A DNA stretch of 64,000 bases from Anthopleura xanthogrammica (GCA_964019055.1 OZ025206.1:10461486-10525485); one strand, 5' to 3'. Shown: positions 1-13,525, counted from the first letter of the stretch. Numbers and translations: made by a program. Notes: generated from the sequence alone by a model not told the origin.

Positions 1-91
1 TTGTAAATTAGCCGTGCTCTGACTTTGACCAGCCCTGAGGATATTTAGTTTATCGATAAAATTTGAAGGATTCTTAAGGTGTGATACATAC

Positions 92-3000
92 ATTCAAACA
101 GACGAGTGATAGATAGCCCCAAACTTCAGGATCTTTGTTGTTAAGGATATTTGCCTCAGATAGAGCGTCCTCTGCTTCCATCAAGTCGCCAAGCTGCGAC
201 ATTAAAAGACAAAGGAAGGTCAGTAAAATGTCAACATACAGCTTACAAGTAAACAATAATAGCTTACCCTGTAAGAAGCAATGCCAACGCCAAGCCATGA
301 TACACATGATGGTGATCTGACGCAGGCTTTAAGGAATGTATCTTTTGCTTGTTGAAACTGCAAGAGAAGTATTGTATCAGTTAACATAACCAGCACACTA
401 GCCAGCCATCAAGACTATAGGTGCAAGGCATAGAGCAACCAGCTTTATAGCCTGAAGGAAGGGATTTTCTCATATTTCAAACAGATTTAAACCAGTCTTT
501 TGGGAACTATTTTTCACCATTTTCTCCAAGAAGTAACTAGTCTCATTTCACTATTTCACAACTGCAGCACGATCATAAACATAAGCAGAATAGCAGACTC
601 GATTGTGCATTGCTTATAAACAGCTCATATAACAATGTCTTTTTCCCCACCTCAGAAAAGAAAAACAACGAGTCTGACATGCCACTTTCAAAAGCGCAAA
701 CCAATAAAAGTCAGAGCGCGCAACATCAATGCTCATAATGTCATGGACTGTTCACGTACGGCACGGTAGGACTTTATAGTTACCTGTCCTTTCTCGAGGT
801 AAATAGACGCCAGTCTGAGGTAAATAGCATGCATATCTGAGGCTTCAGTAATGTAAGACAGTGTTCTTTCATAGTTTTCTCTGGCTTCTTCTGTCTTGCC
901 CATCAAGTAGTTAAGATGTCCAATCAAGGCCCAGCAGTCTGGATTCTAAAGAGATAAACAGTCGAACACAGTTAGAGAGAGTCAACGACACCAATGGTGC
1001 TGTCCTGACCAAGACGAACTTCTTCTGACAAAGGCTAGTCTCTGTAGATTCGATTGGTCGCGAGGATGCGCACATTAGAAAGAACGTTGCATCGTAATCT
1101 TAAGATCGCGCATCACCTGGTGGTTTAGAACAATGGCTTGTCTTAGTTTATCTTCTGCTTCTTCATACTCCATCTGTTGGATCTTTAAACGGCCGAGGGT
1201 AATGTAGTACTCAGAACTAGGTTCACCTGAACAAGCTACAAGCTCGTGCGCCAAGGCTGATTCGGCCAACTGAAAGGAACATCATAAGATTGAATACAGG
1301 GGCGGATCCAGGGGGGCTGTGGGGGTTGCAACCCTCCTATGAGATTTTCGATTAGCTGGCTGACAGTGAGAGAATGATGGCTAACATAAATTAGGCGATA
1401 CTTTCGCTTTCATCGCCATCATACAACCCCCTGAATCCACCCCTGAAATATATGGAATCAAGGGATATGGAAGCATGTATCAATATGACACTTTTAGATT
1501 TCTGTGGCATTAATGCCTAATCTGAGTTACGAGACATAGTAGAAAATCAAAGGTATGGTTATATTCCGTTGTGCCACTAACCTGTAAAGCGTTAACTTCC
1601 AAGAGAAAAGTTGCAGTTTGCAAAAAGATTCCAACACTCGACTTGGTTTCTTGAGGTTTTACTTCTTCTACAACAACATCAGCGGTAACCTCGTCCTCTT
1701 GAACTACCGTCGCACTCTCCACAGCGCTTGCAGGAGCAGACCCTGGTTTAGAGGGTCCATTGAACGAGGAGGACTGAGTCTGTGGCTTGGATATACTCGG
1801 TTGTTTTGCTAGTTGCGTTTCCGTGGTGATGACGGTGGATGACCGCTGACCAGCTGTGCTTGGAGGCACTTCATCTTGTTTTTCTTGCTCGGTTTCTTGT
1901 GTTTGAGGTGGATCACCGTCGGCCGACGCATTATCGACTGGGGAGAAAGAATAACACCCTCTAACAATTGTCGACGGACATTTCTCTCTCTTCCTTCATC
2001 TTAAAAAACATTTCTGAGGTTAACAAGTCAATAAAATGAATACTGATCATGAGTTCTTTACTAATACCATAATTTGTGCGTCCACATTTCGTTTTTACAG
2101 TGAGGACACTCGAACCATGAACACTTGATATATTTATATTTTTTATTTCATGAACTTTCTACTGCTTCAAACCTTCTGAAAATGAAGCACTGAACTCAAA
2201 TAATCTTATTGTTCAAAATAAATCATATTTCCAATCGATTCACACAAGGGATAAAGGAGAAAAAAAGTATGAAAAAACCTCAAAGTGTTCACGGTTCGAG
2301 TGTCCTCACTGTAAGCGCATACTTTTCGCAGCGTTTTGGCCTTGCGTTCACACTAAAACGATCGAAAAACGCATACATTTGAAAACGCTCTCTAGAATGG
2401 AGATATGGACATGAGGCAAAAATGGAGCGTTTCGAAAACGTATTAGTGTGGACGTGGGGTAAGTCGGGAATAGTGCGGAACCTTTAGCATGAGAACACAT
2501 GATGGGGAGTGTCTGCCATTCATTTATGGTCATTTCTCCAAAAATCGATTGTTCACCATTCCTTATACGGCGTACATTTTTCTAACCCAGAAAAGACCTA
2601 TGAAGGGTGTATCTTACCCTGGACCTCTGGTATCTCACTAGGAACAGTATGTACTTCATCTTCAGCAGCAGCTGTGTCCTCTATGAAGTGACCGGTAGAT
2701 TCCATCTCACCAACAGTAGGTTGCTGCTCCGTAGACGGGGGTCGAGGAGGTTCAATTGGGTGGACCACATTGAAACGGTTGGCTTCGAGGAAAGCTCTCT
2801 CTGCTCCGATATCGTTTTGTATGCTGTCGTAATATAGCCCTAGAACCAGCAAATTAAAGAGAAATGTCTTGGTGAATTCCAGAATCAAAAAAGCTGGCAA
2901 TGGAAAAGTGTAGAAGTGGCAAATAGAACAGTTTCGTGACCGTGTCAGTGCCGTGCCGTGTATGAAAACATTTGACATTCGGTGCCGTGTCCGCGCCGCG

Positions 3001-6000
3001 CCGTAACCGTGCCGTGTGCCGTGACTTTTCACATTCATAGGAAATCTGTTCTACATATCAGTAAGTTAGTGGATTGAGTGAGTATTGGTGTTTCAATGAA
3101 ATGAATGGAGGAAAAATAAGGTGGAAGGCCTGAATAGATGAAGAAAAGAGACAAATGTAAAAGAAAAAGGAAAGAAGGAAAGGAGGGATAAAGCTGACGA
3201 TGGTAAGTTCTGAGACACCATAATGTAAAAAGAGTAAGTATCCATACCTAGCAAGGTCCAAGCTACGACATTCTTAGGTTCAACACAAGTAGCTGCTTCA
3301 AAGAATGTCTCTACTTCTTCATATCTCTCCAGCATTAGACATACACATCCATACAGCAGAAGCCTGCAATACACAAGACAATTGAGAATACTAGCACTAG
3401 TCTAACAATGAGCTGCTTAACTTAGGACTTGTACTAAGAGAACACATGACCGTGACCCCTTAAACCGGGGAGTTGTGTGAAAATGAACCGGCCACAGAAA
3501 TGGAAAGAGCACTTCTATATAAGTTAAAAAAACGAACATTTCTGTGGTTTGTTTCAACACAACGCTTCGGTCGAAAGGGGTTGGATCACCCGACCTCTTA
3601 ATTCAAGTAACCAGTAAGCTAGTTCCATAACTTACCCAGACACATGTTTTTGATTTAGAGCAATGGTCTCTTTGAAGCATTCCTCTGCCTGAAGCGGAGA
3701 CAAGACAAAAATATGCGATGAGCAGAGGATAATGAACTAAATTATCCTTGTATTCTTAGACATCTTGACTGGAGGTTCAAACCAAAAACAAACGAAGGGA
3801 AGGCGATGATAGTTCACTAGGGGTAGGGCAGGGGCGGATCCAGTATTTCTAAAGGGAGGAGACTGTTACAGGGTAACTCGTGCCAGCACCACAGGGAACC
3901 CATAGAAGGCGGGAAAATTGTGAAAAAATGGCTACAGAAATTTTAAAAATTTGAGAGCTTCAAGTAAATCGAGTGGAAGTTTATCCACATAAATTGAGAA
4001 CCAACAAGCAACTCTCCTCACATATGACGTCAAGTCCAGGAATCGACCCGGGTCGCATTGGTGAGAGGTGAGCGCTTTCACCGCTACGCCACCCATGCTT
4101 CAGAAAAACAAGAAGGGGTAGGACATCCAGTTAAGGTTCCCCGTAGAACCGCCATCGTAAGTTAGAATACAAATTCGTGGGTTACCTTTGCAATGTCGCC
4201 AATCAAGAGACAGAAAGCACCGTAATCAAACCAGTGATTAGCATCGTTCTTACTTCGAGCAAGACGCTACAAAAATGAGTAGAGATTAATTTCAAGTAAA
4301 TAATTGACATAGATGCTACATATTATATTATATACAGCTAGGAACTGTTTTCTAACCTCTTGGTAGTATTTTGCTGCTAGTTCGTAGTTTTGATTCACCT
4401 GCAAAAGCGAGACAACAAGAATGTTTAAGGCCGTGTTTACACTTGGTTAAATTACTGGTTCAGAAGGGTAACCATACCTTGGTTAACATTTATTGCGTGT
4501 AAACGCCAACAAAACCATTAGTACAATACCATTCAAGACAATAGAAAGCTAAGTTGACCTCAATTTACTCTTTCATCAGGCACGGTTAAGAACAGCTATT
4601 ATATCCCAAATCATTGATGGGAACAAACAGTTGAATACCGCCGAATATACAATATTTTTCCTGCATGTTTTCGATGTTGTGGGATTAAACGGGATAGGGC
4701 AGAGTATATCTATACAGAGATCATCAGTGTTGCGTATTAGTGAATAGTTTTCATTTTTAAGGAGTTTTTGTACCTCTGCTTCTCTGGCAAAGTGTTTCAA
4801 CATGGCTGAGTCAGTCACAGGTGGCGGTTCTTCCGGTGAATCGTCCGCTGACAAGAACTACAATACAAAAAAAGAAACTTTTCAAAATCCATTTATCATT
4901 ATTATTTTACATAGGCCTTTCGCCTGGACATTCTTAAAGTCCTCTGCCGTGTCCTTCAATGCCCCACCGCTTCGTATTATTTGCTGGCGGACTTTTGATC
5001 GATGCTTTGCGCTAATTCTACCAACGTGTTTTCCAGTCTGATGAATAAATTATAACTAGCCAATGAATCAATTAAAACTATAATGGCATTTTGGCACGAA
5101 ACAAAAGTCGAATTCCTTTAGGGGAAACAAGTCGACCACTCGTGACTCTGCCACTTGCAAACATAATCTGTATACTGGTTTTTTGTCTTCTTTTTTTTCT
5201 TCAGAAAAATAGAGCAGTTTTCGTATGACTATGAAAAACTTACGAGGACGGATCGCGCCTTGCCGTGACCATGTCAGTGCCGTGCCGTGTATGAAAACAT
5301 TCGAAATTCCGTGCCGTGTCCGTGCCGCGTCGTAACCGTGTGCCGTGACTTTTCGCGCTCATACGAAATCTGCTCTAAGAATGATCGTGTTGTTGCATGT
5401 CTACCTACACGGAGGAAGGCGGGGCGGGGGGAGGTGTGGAGGATATACAGGGGTTTATACGAAAAGACTGACATACCTTGCTCAGTGCTTGATGCATCTG
5501 GTCGACAAGAAAAATATAGAGCTCGCTGAGGAACGCCTGCAGCTCTTCCTTATCAGTGAATGCGGAAGTCTTTAAGTATTTCTCACGAACCAGTTTGATC
5601 ACACTGAGCTGCAATAACAAGGAGTGTATGAGGATCTCTAAGTATAATGTTAATTTGCTTACTAAATATTAAGAACACTAAATCTAGTCAAAAATCAAGG
5701 TAATAGACCTCTTTAGCTTGGGGGTTTGTGTTGCCCATTTCAGTCCACGTGTGCTTTGAGAACAGGATTCCTTGTTTCATTAGCGTCCAAACAAAGAAAT
5801 GGGCAAAACATAACGTCCAAGCTCAAGAGGTCTATTAGGAAGTGTTTACCACATCTATGCTTCTGTATGGTACACTAGTGACCATTATTTATGCTCTTTT
5901 CCAGGAGAGTCAAAACACGAAGATTTGGCGGCCATGTTGGAGATTAACAAAGGAGATAATATAAGAAAGCTTTTGTTAAATACCGCCAGCATGGCCGCGA

Positions 6001-9000
6001 TGATGTAACGTGCTAACGAGGAATATAAGAAGGGGTAATGACTCCCTCTTTTAACGGTAGCCACACCCTAATAACTACTACAAGCCTGTCATATACCTTG
6101 AGCTGTTCCTTGAAAGCGAAGTACTTCCCAGAAGTGTTGAGTTCATAGATAAATTTCCGTCTCCTGAGATATAATTATAAAACAAATAAGAAATCTGTGT
6201 ATGAATCTGAAACATTTCTCGATAAGTGAATTAGAGATCTGTGGAAAAAGTTGTCCAAGGGTGTCTCACCTATGATCAGTTGCTTCGTTGGTTTCTTGAA
6301 AATCTCCTCCCATCAGATCGTTCCCAAACACTTGTCTAGATGGAAACAAATAGTCACATTAGAAAAGATTTTGCGGTTGAAGTGGGAAGCGCGGCAACGT
6401 TACCTCAGCCAATCAAAAGCAAGAAAACACACACCATCCAATGACAGTGCTGTGTTTGAATCCACAATCACGGTAACGCGAGTTTTTTTTAATTAAAAAC
6501 GCGGTTTTTAAAAAATGGCAGGTTTCGAAATTCTCACAAGACAAATATCGAGCGAAAACAAATTGAACTCGCATTTTCTTGCAAGTTCTTTTTTAAGAAA
6601 ATAATGATGATGCAAAGAAAAATAAGGTCTTTGCGTTTGCATACAATCCATTTATCTTGTAGCTGCTCGATGCACAAGATATGTTTATCTTGTCATTATT
6701 CAAATTCTTAAGGAATATTTATGTAACCGTAATTAAGCATTGTGATTGGATGAAGTGTGCGAAATAATGGGAAGCCATTTCAGTGTTATGGTATGTCGTA
6801 CTGCGTATACGTTTTATAAGTCAGTTCTTCGCTCTAGCTATCAAATTTTCTACTAATCATCACCTGAATTCTTCGAGCAACGAGTTGGCTGCAGCCGTTA
6901 CTTGGCTGTGGTAGTCTTCAATAGCCTAATACAATAAACGTTAGTTAAAAAATGAATGAACGAAGGAAAGAAAGAATAAAAAATTGATAGGATGGGATGG
7001 ATGGATAAAACGAAGGGATGAATGGGATGGGATGGATGGGATGGGATGGATGGTTAGGTGAGTCGGTAGTTGGGTTAAGATGCAGACCCACGGTGCAACA
7101 TTGCGTGCAATATTGCAGGCAGTGTTGCTAAATGATTAAAAATCGTATTAAATGATCACGATGACAACTAACCTTCTTGGAACCTCCAGTTTTACGGGCA
7201 AATACTGGGCGAGGAGGAATATACTCGGCAACCCTAAAAAAGAAGGCACGCACTTGATATCAACAAGATAATTGTAATATAGAAAAACTCAAATGTAAAA
7301 TGTTGACAACATTACAGTGCTTCTAAATGCCACACTCTTAGTTGAAATGAAGTCTTGGTGGGCGTTAATCATAACATTTCCATGACATCCCATAGGCATG
7401 TGCCCTGTATTCCAGCAATGTCATGGAAACACTTTGATTGACATCTACCAAAACCCGACGTGTTGCAGTAACAATTTCACGTGTGCTAATGAGAAGCACT
7501 GCAAACAATACTGTACATTATTTCAGATAATACTCACTTTCGAGCCAAGGATGAAGGTGGGCGCTTGGGAACAAGTGGATTGGACAATTCGATCTCCAAA
7601 GTGATGAATGTTTTGGCTTCAAGGTATTGCTACAAAATACCAGAAAACATGGTTTAGTAATAAATCTAATAACTAATGAGATGATGAAATGATGATAGCT
7701 AATAACACACCTGTCCTTCAATGTTTTTTATTTCAGTTGTATCGATATCAGAGCCCATTTCTGGCTTGAGTGCAGCTGCTGAAGGCTGTAAGAAAAATAT
7801 TGGAAATATTTGATATGTAAAGAGGGCACAGTCAGTGCATGCCCCAGCTCCTGAAACAGCTGAATTAAAGGATTCAGGTTCTGAGGTATACACCTCTGCA
7901 GGGACAGAGCACCTACAACTTGGAAACTAAATTGCCGACATGGAGGAGTCACTGCAAAAAAACTTGGGGGAGGAGGAATGGGGGGTTTAAGTCCCTGTAG
8001 CCCTCTTCCTCTGCTAGTCCTGCCTTAGAATCCTATGTGGGAGGGAGCTACTCCCATATAATGAAGGGCAAGGATGATCATTGTATCTTTAGGGGTCGAA
8101 ATCGTAAGTCACTGCAGTATCTTGGTGTGGTATCTTTTTACCTGATAAGTCAATATTACCTACCTTGGGCTTGGGGTCAGTTTTTCCCTGCTTGGAAGGT
8201 GCAGGAGGCTTCTGTGCCATGGCAGATACGAGGGTTCTGCTCATCCCACTTGCTATACGTGCTGCTTCCTCTGCTAGATTACCCTTTCTTTTAGTCTTTT
8301 CCAGTACTTCATTCTCCAGGTATGGCTTCACTAGATATGCACCACGAATCCTGTAAGAATGTTCCAAAAGTTAGACAAGGAACTGCTGCCAGACCAATCT
8401 CATTGCACAAGAAATTACTCTCCATCCAATCAAATGTCCAAAACAGCATGAAAACAGCACAGATATTGTCATGCCAAAGTAATGCGATGGCAGGTCAATC
8501 AAATTTTGCGAGGAAAAAATCAGTGTATCAAATTTTTTTAAAAAGCTTCACGGTGAAGGCAAGGCATGCATACAGCACTAAGCTCTTCACAATCATATGA
8601 AATCTGCTCTAAACCTGATATCTTGAACAACAAAATGCACTCACGTCTGTAAGTTTACCTTTTAACACCAGGGTAGAGTAGTGGTGCCATGTTGACATAT
8701 GCTACTCCATGGTATGATATCGCAACTTCTTCTTCTGATGCTGTCTGTTTACCTTTAGACTTGGTGGTTTGAGGGAATGGAGTGCGCATGATTTCTATTG
8801 GCCAATATCTGTTCTGAGCTATTTTGGCTTGAAGGCTGTGAACAAGGATACAGGTAATAAGTATCAATACTCAAAATAATTATTTGGATAATGCTTAGGT
8901 TTTATTCTCTGTTTGCAGGTTAAACCATCGCCACCATACTGTTGGTATTTTGGCAAAAAGGTTCCTTGTTAGCTTCCTTTTTTAATACCACCAACATGGC

Positions 9001-12000
9001 AGCCATGTCTTTGTTGTTTGACTCTCTTGGAAACCATCAATTAATGATCACTTGAAATGATACTGTTAATGAAATGTGTGGGCTTTTTTTGTAAGTCTTC
9101 TATTGTACAGCTATTTCATAGATATAGTCAGATTTACAATAGCTCTACTTACCTTTCAGCAGCTTCTGAACTAAGAAAGCATCTTCGCTCAGCATTCCAT
9201 GTGATATGGTTTTTCTCATGCATGGCTTCCAGCCTAAACTGCACATCCTATGATACAGCAAAGCATTTTTTTATTAGCAACAATATCAACTTATAACCAT
9301 TCTTCGGTCTTTACAACGGTCTTTAGTACTGTAAGCTCTTTCACTAAAAGAAAGTCAACAGTCCAGACATGTTGGTCTGTGTTTGGCATGGAAAACTGAT
9401 TATGAAAAATATGGATTGGATGTAAGGAAAAAACTGTCCTTGTTTTTTATGAGGGTAGCACTTAATAGCCAGTGGCTAGCAAACCTGAGGCCCTCGTTCC
9501 ATGATTGAATTGGAATTTAGAAGTTGGTTTTTGTGGAGGAAGGAAAAAAGGAGAACCCAGAGAAAAAACCTCAAAGATAAAGCACCGGAGAGAACCAACT
9601 AGAAACTCTACTCACATATGACATTGAGCCTGGCAGGACTCAAACCAGGGTTTCATTACTGGCAAGAGGCGAGCGCTCTCACTGCTACGCCACCTGTGCT
9701 TTCCTTTAAATGTAAGGCCTTGGTCTGCCAAGTAGATTCCTTACTTATCATTATAACTCCAAGACAAGAGGTATTTTTGATGAATGCACTCAAACATTGA
9801 GGCAATAATTCACACTTGGAATCATTGTTTTTGTAATTTGTTTGTTGTGTTTGTTACAATTTTTTATGTGATTTTCATTCATTTACCTCTTTTTCTCTGA
9901 GGTCTCCATCTTCTTCATCAACAGCAATTTCTTCATGTACAGTACTATAAACAATAATAATTGAAATAAAACTTATAATTTTTTCAAACCTTGAAACAAC
10001 CTCTTGGCTGATCTACGTATACTGTAAGTTATGATACCTCCCACACTGAATTGGAAATTATCAAGTTGGATTTCTTAAAGGGAGGGAAATTTGGGAAAAC
10101 TTTGGAGAAACCCTTAAAATCACAGGAGGCTAGAGATCCAATAAACTCTGCTTGTACGTGATGCCGAGATGAGGAATCAAACCCTACTCTTAACGTGTTC
10201 TTGTCATTGATTCTTCATGGCTATGCTTCCTCCGATCCTCCAAGCACACATACATGTATGTACACACAAACTAGCTTAGTAGTCTTTATTATTTACCTTT
10301 CAGGAATATAAATAGAGGTCCCAGAGGCACTAGGAGCAGAGCACCATTTGCGCTGGTTGGCTGGTTCCTTCTCACCAGGTGTCCTCAAGATGCCATTTGC
10401 TAAAACTACTGTATTTTCTTTCTACAAGATATTTAAAAAATGATAAATTTAGAAAGGATTAGATTCACAAATTCAAAAATGAACAGTGGAGGAGGTTTCA
10501 AATATTTTTAAATACATTTTAAAAATCATGCTGGAAAAAATGTGAGCATGTTTCTTTCTTTCTTACTCCCCATCAACCACTCCCTTTGGTGTCCCATTTT
10601 GCAACCCTAATCCCTTTGTACAATTATGCAAGCTACTTTCTATACTTAAATCCCAAAAAGCTTGTATCAATCACAGACAATCATGATACTAACCTCAGTA
10701 GAGAGAGGGATAGGTAAGCTTACAGTATACAGAAATGGCTGGGCTGGCTGCATAGCCTCTGGTATTGAGTATGCACTGTCTACATGAACACTGACAAGGT
10801 TGCTAAATAATAAAAGAATAAAGAAAGGAGAAAACATTTATGAGTAAACACATATTATAGTTATTTAGTTATATAAAATAGTCATAACAGTGCATGTAAG
10901 TTATTTTCATTCTTTCATTCATTTTTTTACTGTATATATTTTAATAGAGCTCTAAAGCTTCAGCATGTTTTAATCCAATTTCAGACCACATGTCATTCCC
11001 TAGAGTATCATTTCTTTGTTTAACAGTTATGCTTGGAAAGGCACATGAATATGGATAGCACTTTTTCTCAAGGGAATGACACATGGTCTGAGAAAGCCCA
11101 GGGTAAACAAGTCTAATAAGTACATTATATACAAGTGTATAGAAACAAATTAGACGCATCTTAGTGCTTACCATGATTCAAGTTGGGGTTCTTGTAAAAG
11201 TGGCTGAGCAACAGAAACTGTAATTTCAATTTCAGGCTGTAAAAGAAAAAATATATAAAAATCCATAATTTTCATACAAAGTGATAAGAGCATGCAGTAA
11301 CAAGTAAAACTAATCCTCAATCACAAATGCCCAATTTTTGATACTTTTGCATATGATGTCCATTAATTTTATTAATTTTATGCAACAGCATTAAAATGTA
11401 ATACTCTACATAACTCAAAGTTATAAACCTTTAGTGCATTTCCATTTCTGGTCTTTCAAGAAATAAAGACATTTCACAGCAGCCAGGTTGTCAGGTAAAA
11501 CAGAAATTTTATTCATTGGGAAAATTGAAATTTTTTTTCATGCCAAAACCTTCATAATTTTATATTTTTATGTAAATATGCAGTGCCTTTTGTTTCTTTG
11601 TCTTTTTTTGAATTAATTTATTATTGATTAATACTCCAGTTTCACATTCGATGGAAACCGCTGTTTTTGAAGACCACAGACTCATTTGTACAGGCTTAGC
11701 CTCGTTTATAAGTCATCTATTCAAAGGCACCATTAAAAGTCTGTGGGAATGGTATTATTCAACTTGCACATTCTTTACATTACAGTTGGTTGTTGCAAAT
11801 GATTTGCATAAGTCAACCGTAATGTAAAGAATGTGTAAGTTGAACAATACCAATGTTTTGAAATCCCACGGACTTTTAATGATGTCGTTGAATAGCTGAC
11901 TTATAAGCGAGGCTAAGCCTGTACAAATGAGTCTGTGGTCTTCAAAAACAGCGGTTTCCATCGAATGTGAAACTGGAGTATTCTTTACCAAAGTTTGCTC

Positions 12001-13525
12001 TAGACTTGCATCAGCAGGTGAGGGATTCAGAGTGCTGACAGGCTGAACTGACTGAACAACCGTAAAACTTGACTCGCCTGAAGAAATAATAAGTAAGATA
12101 TAAATATGTTGCGTACGAATAATCATTTTGGCTGTAATTTCTCCACATCTTAGGCAAAGTCTCATTCCTTGTCATTCCACTGAGAATAAGATTTTCAAGG
12201 TTGTATCAAAATTACATGCATTTATCTTTTCCAATCATTATTATTGATGATTAGGTACAAGGACTTGCACAGTCTTACCCTGTAATAAAGGAAGTAAGTC
12301 AACACACGTCTGACCAAGTACATTGGTCTTTTCTTCTTTTCCTTTCTTGTCCTTTGGCAACACTTCAGTTACAGTTACTGTTGAAAAATAAGTCCCAGTA
12401 AATATCCACACCCTTTCAATGAAAGGATGTTACTCATACCCCCAACACAAGGCTGCAAGTAAGCACCAGTCATTGGACAAATGTCTGGTAAAATGACCAC
12501 TTTTTTTTATCTTTTATTTATTATTATATTTAACGAGGAAGCCACACTCATCGGTGATGATTTTCAGGAGGGTCCTCTAGAACTTGACTGGTAAATGATT
12601 CCCATTCTCTGAACATTTGACCAGCCACACTTGGGTTTGACAGGTCAAATATGTTTCTGGCCCTACAAATGAAATGCCAATCAAAAATTTTGTTTTGCAG
12701 TCTTGTTATCATCAAAACCGGACATAAAAATCATTATCAAAAATATTTGTCTACCCAAATGCAGAGTCTAGGCATAAATGGAGCCAGGATTCTTTAGACA
12801 AGGGATTGTATGGTCATATATAAATTTCTATCTATCTATTATTATCTATCTATATCTATTTATTTCATATCTAAATTTTGGGGATTAAAAAATTCCCATG
12901 GGTTGGGTGGGTGGGTGAGAGTTGCAATCTGTCTATCCAACCCCTGGATTTGCCACTAAACAGACTGAAGTGCTAGTTTCAATCTCGCCATTTAGAGAGA
13001 GAGGTTGGAAGTTGGGTATTATTGATCTAGAAAACTTACTAATGACAGGTTTGTGTGCTATGGAGTCGAGGGAGGAAGGATCTTCAAAAGAGCATTCAAA
13101 TGTAGCATTGAAGTTGTACTCTGTTAATAACGTTTCAGTATTTGCTTCTACTTTTGTTGATTCTCCAAGTAAGACATTTCCAAACTCAACGCGAACCAAA
13201 GAGCTGAGAGATTCTCCCTTTGATCCTTTCTATGGAACAACAGAAAAATACTTTGTTCACTTTTATATAACTAAATTATCGTTTACCTAGATATAATTTA
13301 ACGCAGATGAAATTCTGTACAGCTCTATCTGTAAATTTGTGCACATCCTAAAAATCTTAATCTTACAAAATGTTTCTTTGACGAAATCACTAAAATAGGA
13401 AGAAAAATTGCAAGGATTTAGAAATTAAAGAAGGGTTTCAAACTTACCAGGTTTTTGCAGCGAGCTACATTTATTGTCACCACTTCTGGCACTCTAACGT
13501 TTTCTACATTCTCTTCACTCGACAT
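92..13525 (-). CDS. CFAP70: CFAP70 (TTC18), cilia- and flagella-associated TPR protein, 3'-partial
   Basis: Axonemal protein of motile cilia, known as an outer-dynein-arm-associated factor. Coding exons in transcript order: 13448-13525, 13040-13229, 12279-12377, 11989-12077, 11172-11236, 10694-10802, 10297-10421, 9887-9944, 9153-9247, 8659-8835, 8164-8350, 7711-7785, 7538-7629, 7173-7233, 6864-6925, 6270-6335, 6097-6163, 5477-5608, 4774-4857, 4357-4398, 4186-4266, 3636-3688, 3248-3363, 2618-2839, 1582-1937, 1117-1269, 784-945, 268-357, 92-193. All junctions are GT-AG and in frame, giving 1096 residues; one C-terminal exon should lie beyond base 1. The start is [10 protein letters not shown] at 13525. 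Residues 1-610 hold the N-terminal C2/Ig-like part; TPR helices occupy about 638-734 and 928-1096 (e.g. [20 protein letters not shown]). Between them lies about 190 residues, of which residues 809-927 (exon 1582-1937) are S/T/Q/E/P-rich and probably disordered. Family identity is from recognised sequence similarity and matching total length (human about 1,120 aa). Confidence 0.95.
1298..1446. mobile_element. GGGGCGGATCCA-type fold-back, CFAP70 intron
   Basis: Begins GGGGCGGATCCAGGGGGGC and ends CCCCTGAATCCACCCCTGAA, an imperfect inverted pair; internal TGGCTAACATAAATTAG. A reverse-orientation relative is at 44237-44408. The same GGGGCGGATCCAG terminus recurs at 3833, 14872, 39052 and 52083. 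Confidence 0.6.
2098..2311. mobile_element. TA-flanked MITE, copy 1 (CFAP70 intron)
   Basis: Terminal inverted repeats of about 30 bp beginning CAGTGAGGACACTCGAACC, bounded on both sides by TA. The TA duplication is typical of Tc1/mariner-type transposition. There is no coding capacity. A second copy lies at 36239-36451. Confidence 0.8.
2933..3053. mobile_element. Truncated TAGAGCAG-family MITE
   Basis: Contains the GTGCCGT-rich core and right end (CATTCATAGGAAATCTGTTCT) of the family seen at 5210-5377; the left end is missing. Confidence 0.6.
3831..4105 (-). mobile_element. Composite repeat: GGATCC element plus tRNA-SINE head
   Basis: The left part matches the family at 39050-39265. The right part (about 4010-4105) reads on the minus strand as a tRNA-like head: box-A-like TGGCGTAGCGGTGAAAGCGC and box-B-like GGGTCGATTCC. 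Confidence 0.5.
4427..4594. mobile_element. Dispersed repeat, copy 1 (CFAP70 intron)
   Basis: Shares about 140 bp of near-identity, including CCTTGGTTAACATTTATTG and GGTTAAGAACAG, with 59436-59590 in ERLEC1. No coding capacity; class unknown. Confidence 0.6.
5210..5377. mobile_element. MITE with TAGAGCAG termini, copy 1
   Basis: Inverted ends TAGAGCAGTTTTCGTATGA / TCATACGAAATCTGCTCTA enclose a GC-rich core made of repeated GTGCCGT units. It sits in a CFAP70 intron. Related copies are at 42319-42489 and, truncated, at 2933-3053 and 8580-8616. Confidence 0.7.
5702..5836. mobile_element. AATAGACC-ended MITE, CFAP70 intron
   Basis: Inverted ends AATAGACCTCTTTAGCTTGG / CCAAGCTCAAGAGGTCTATT. The internal sequence is unrelated to known genes. 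A relative with the same ends lies at 61583-61691. Confidence 0.65.
9490..9706 (-). mobile_element. tRNA-derived SINE, best copy
   Basis: Read on the minus strand: box-A-like TGGCGTAGCAGTGAGAGCGC, then box-B-like GGTTTGAGTCC, then a body (GAGTAGAGTTTCTAGTTGG) and GAATTCCAATTC-like tail. RNA polymerase III promoter spacing is right. Other copies are at 4010-4105, 10040-10230, 23515-23850, 24860-24990, 31818-31990, 36565-36870 and 41465-41600. Confidence 0.65.
10040..10230 (-). mobile_element. Degenerate SINE copy, CFAP70 intron
   Basis: Same body order as 9490-9706 (GAATTGG, GGAGGGAAA, ATAAACTCTGCTT, AATCAAACCCTACTC) with many substitutions. Confidence 0.45.
10950..11125. mobile_element. Fold-back copy with TCAGACCACATGTCATTCCC arms
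   Basis: TTTCAGACCACATGTCATTCCCTAG at 10978 is repeated inverted as CTCAAGGGAATGACACATGGTCTGA at 11067. It sits in a CFAP70 intron and shares sequence with 61583-61691. Confidence 0.5.
11630..11982. mobile_element. Long fold-back element in CFAP70 intron 4
   Basis: Inverted repeat with arms of about 170 bp; outer ends AATACTCCAGTTTCACATTC and its complement. The arms are diverged by substitutions and short indels. The right end is only 6 nt inside the intron from the exon-4 donor (GTAAAG, 11988-11983). Confidence 0.8.

Noticed and set aside
11624..11827. Coding exon in the fold-back arms, because both arms encode [11 protein letters not shown]
   Set aside because: The identity is due to the inverted repeat itself; the exon-4 to exon-5 splice without it keeps frame and the family sequence.
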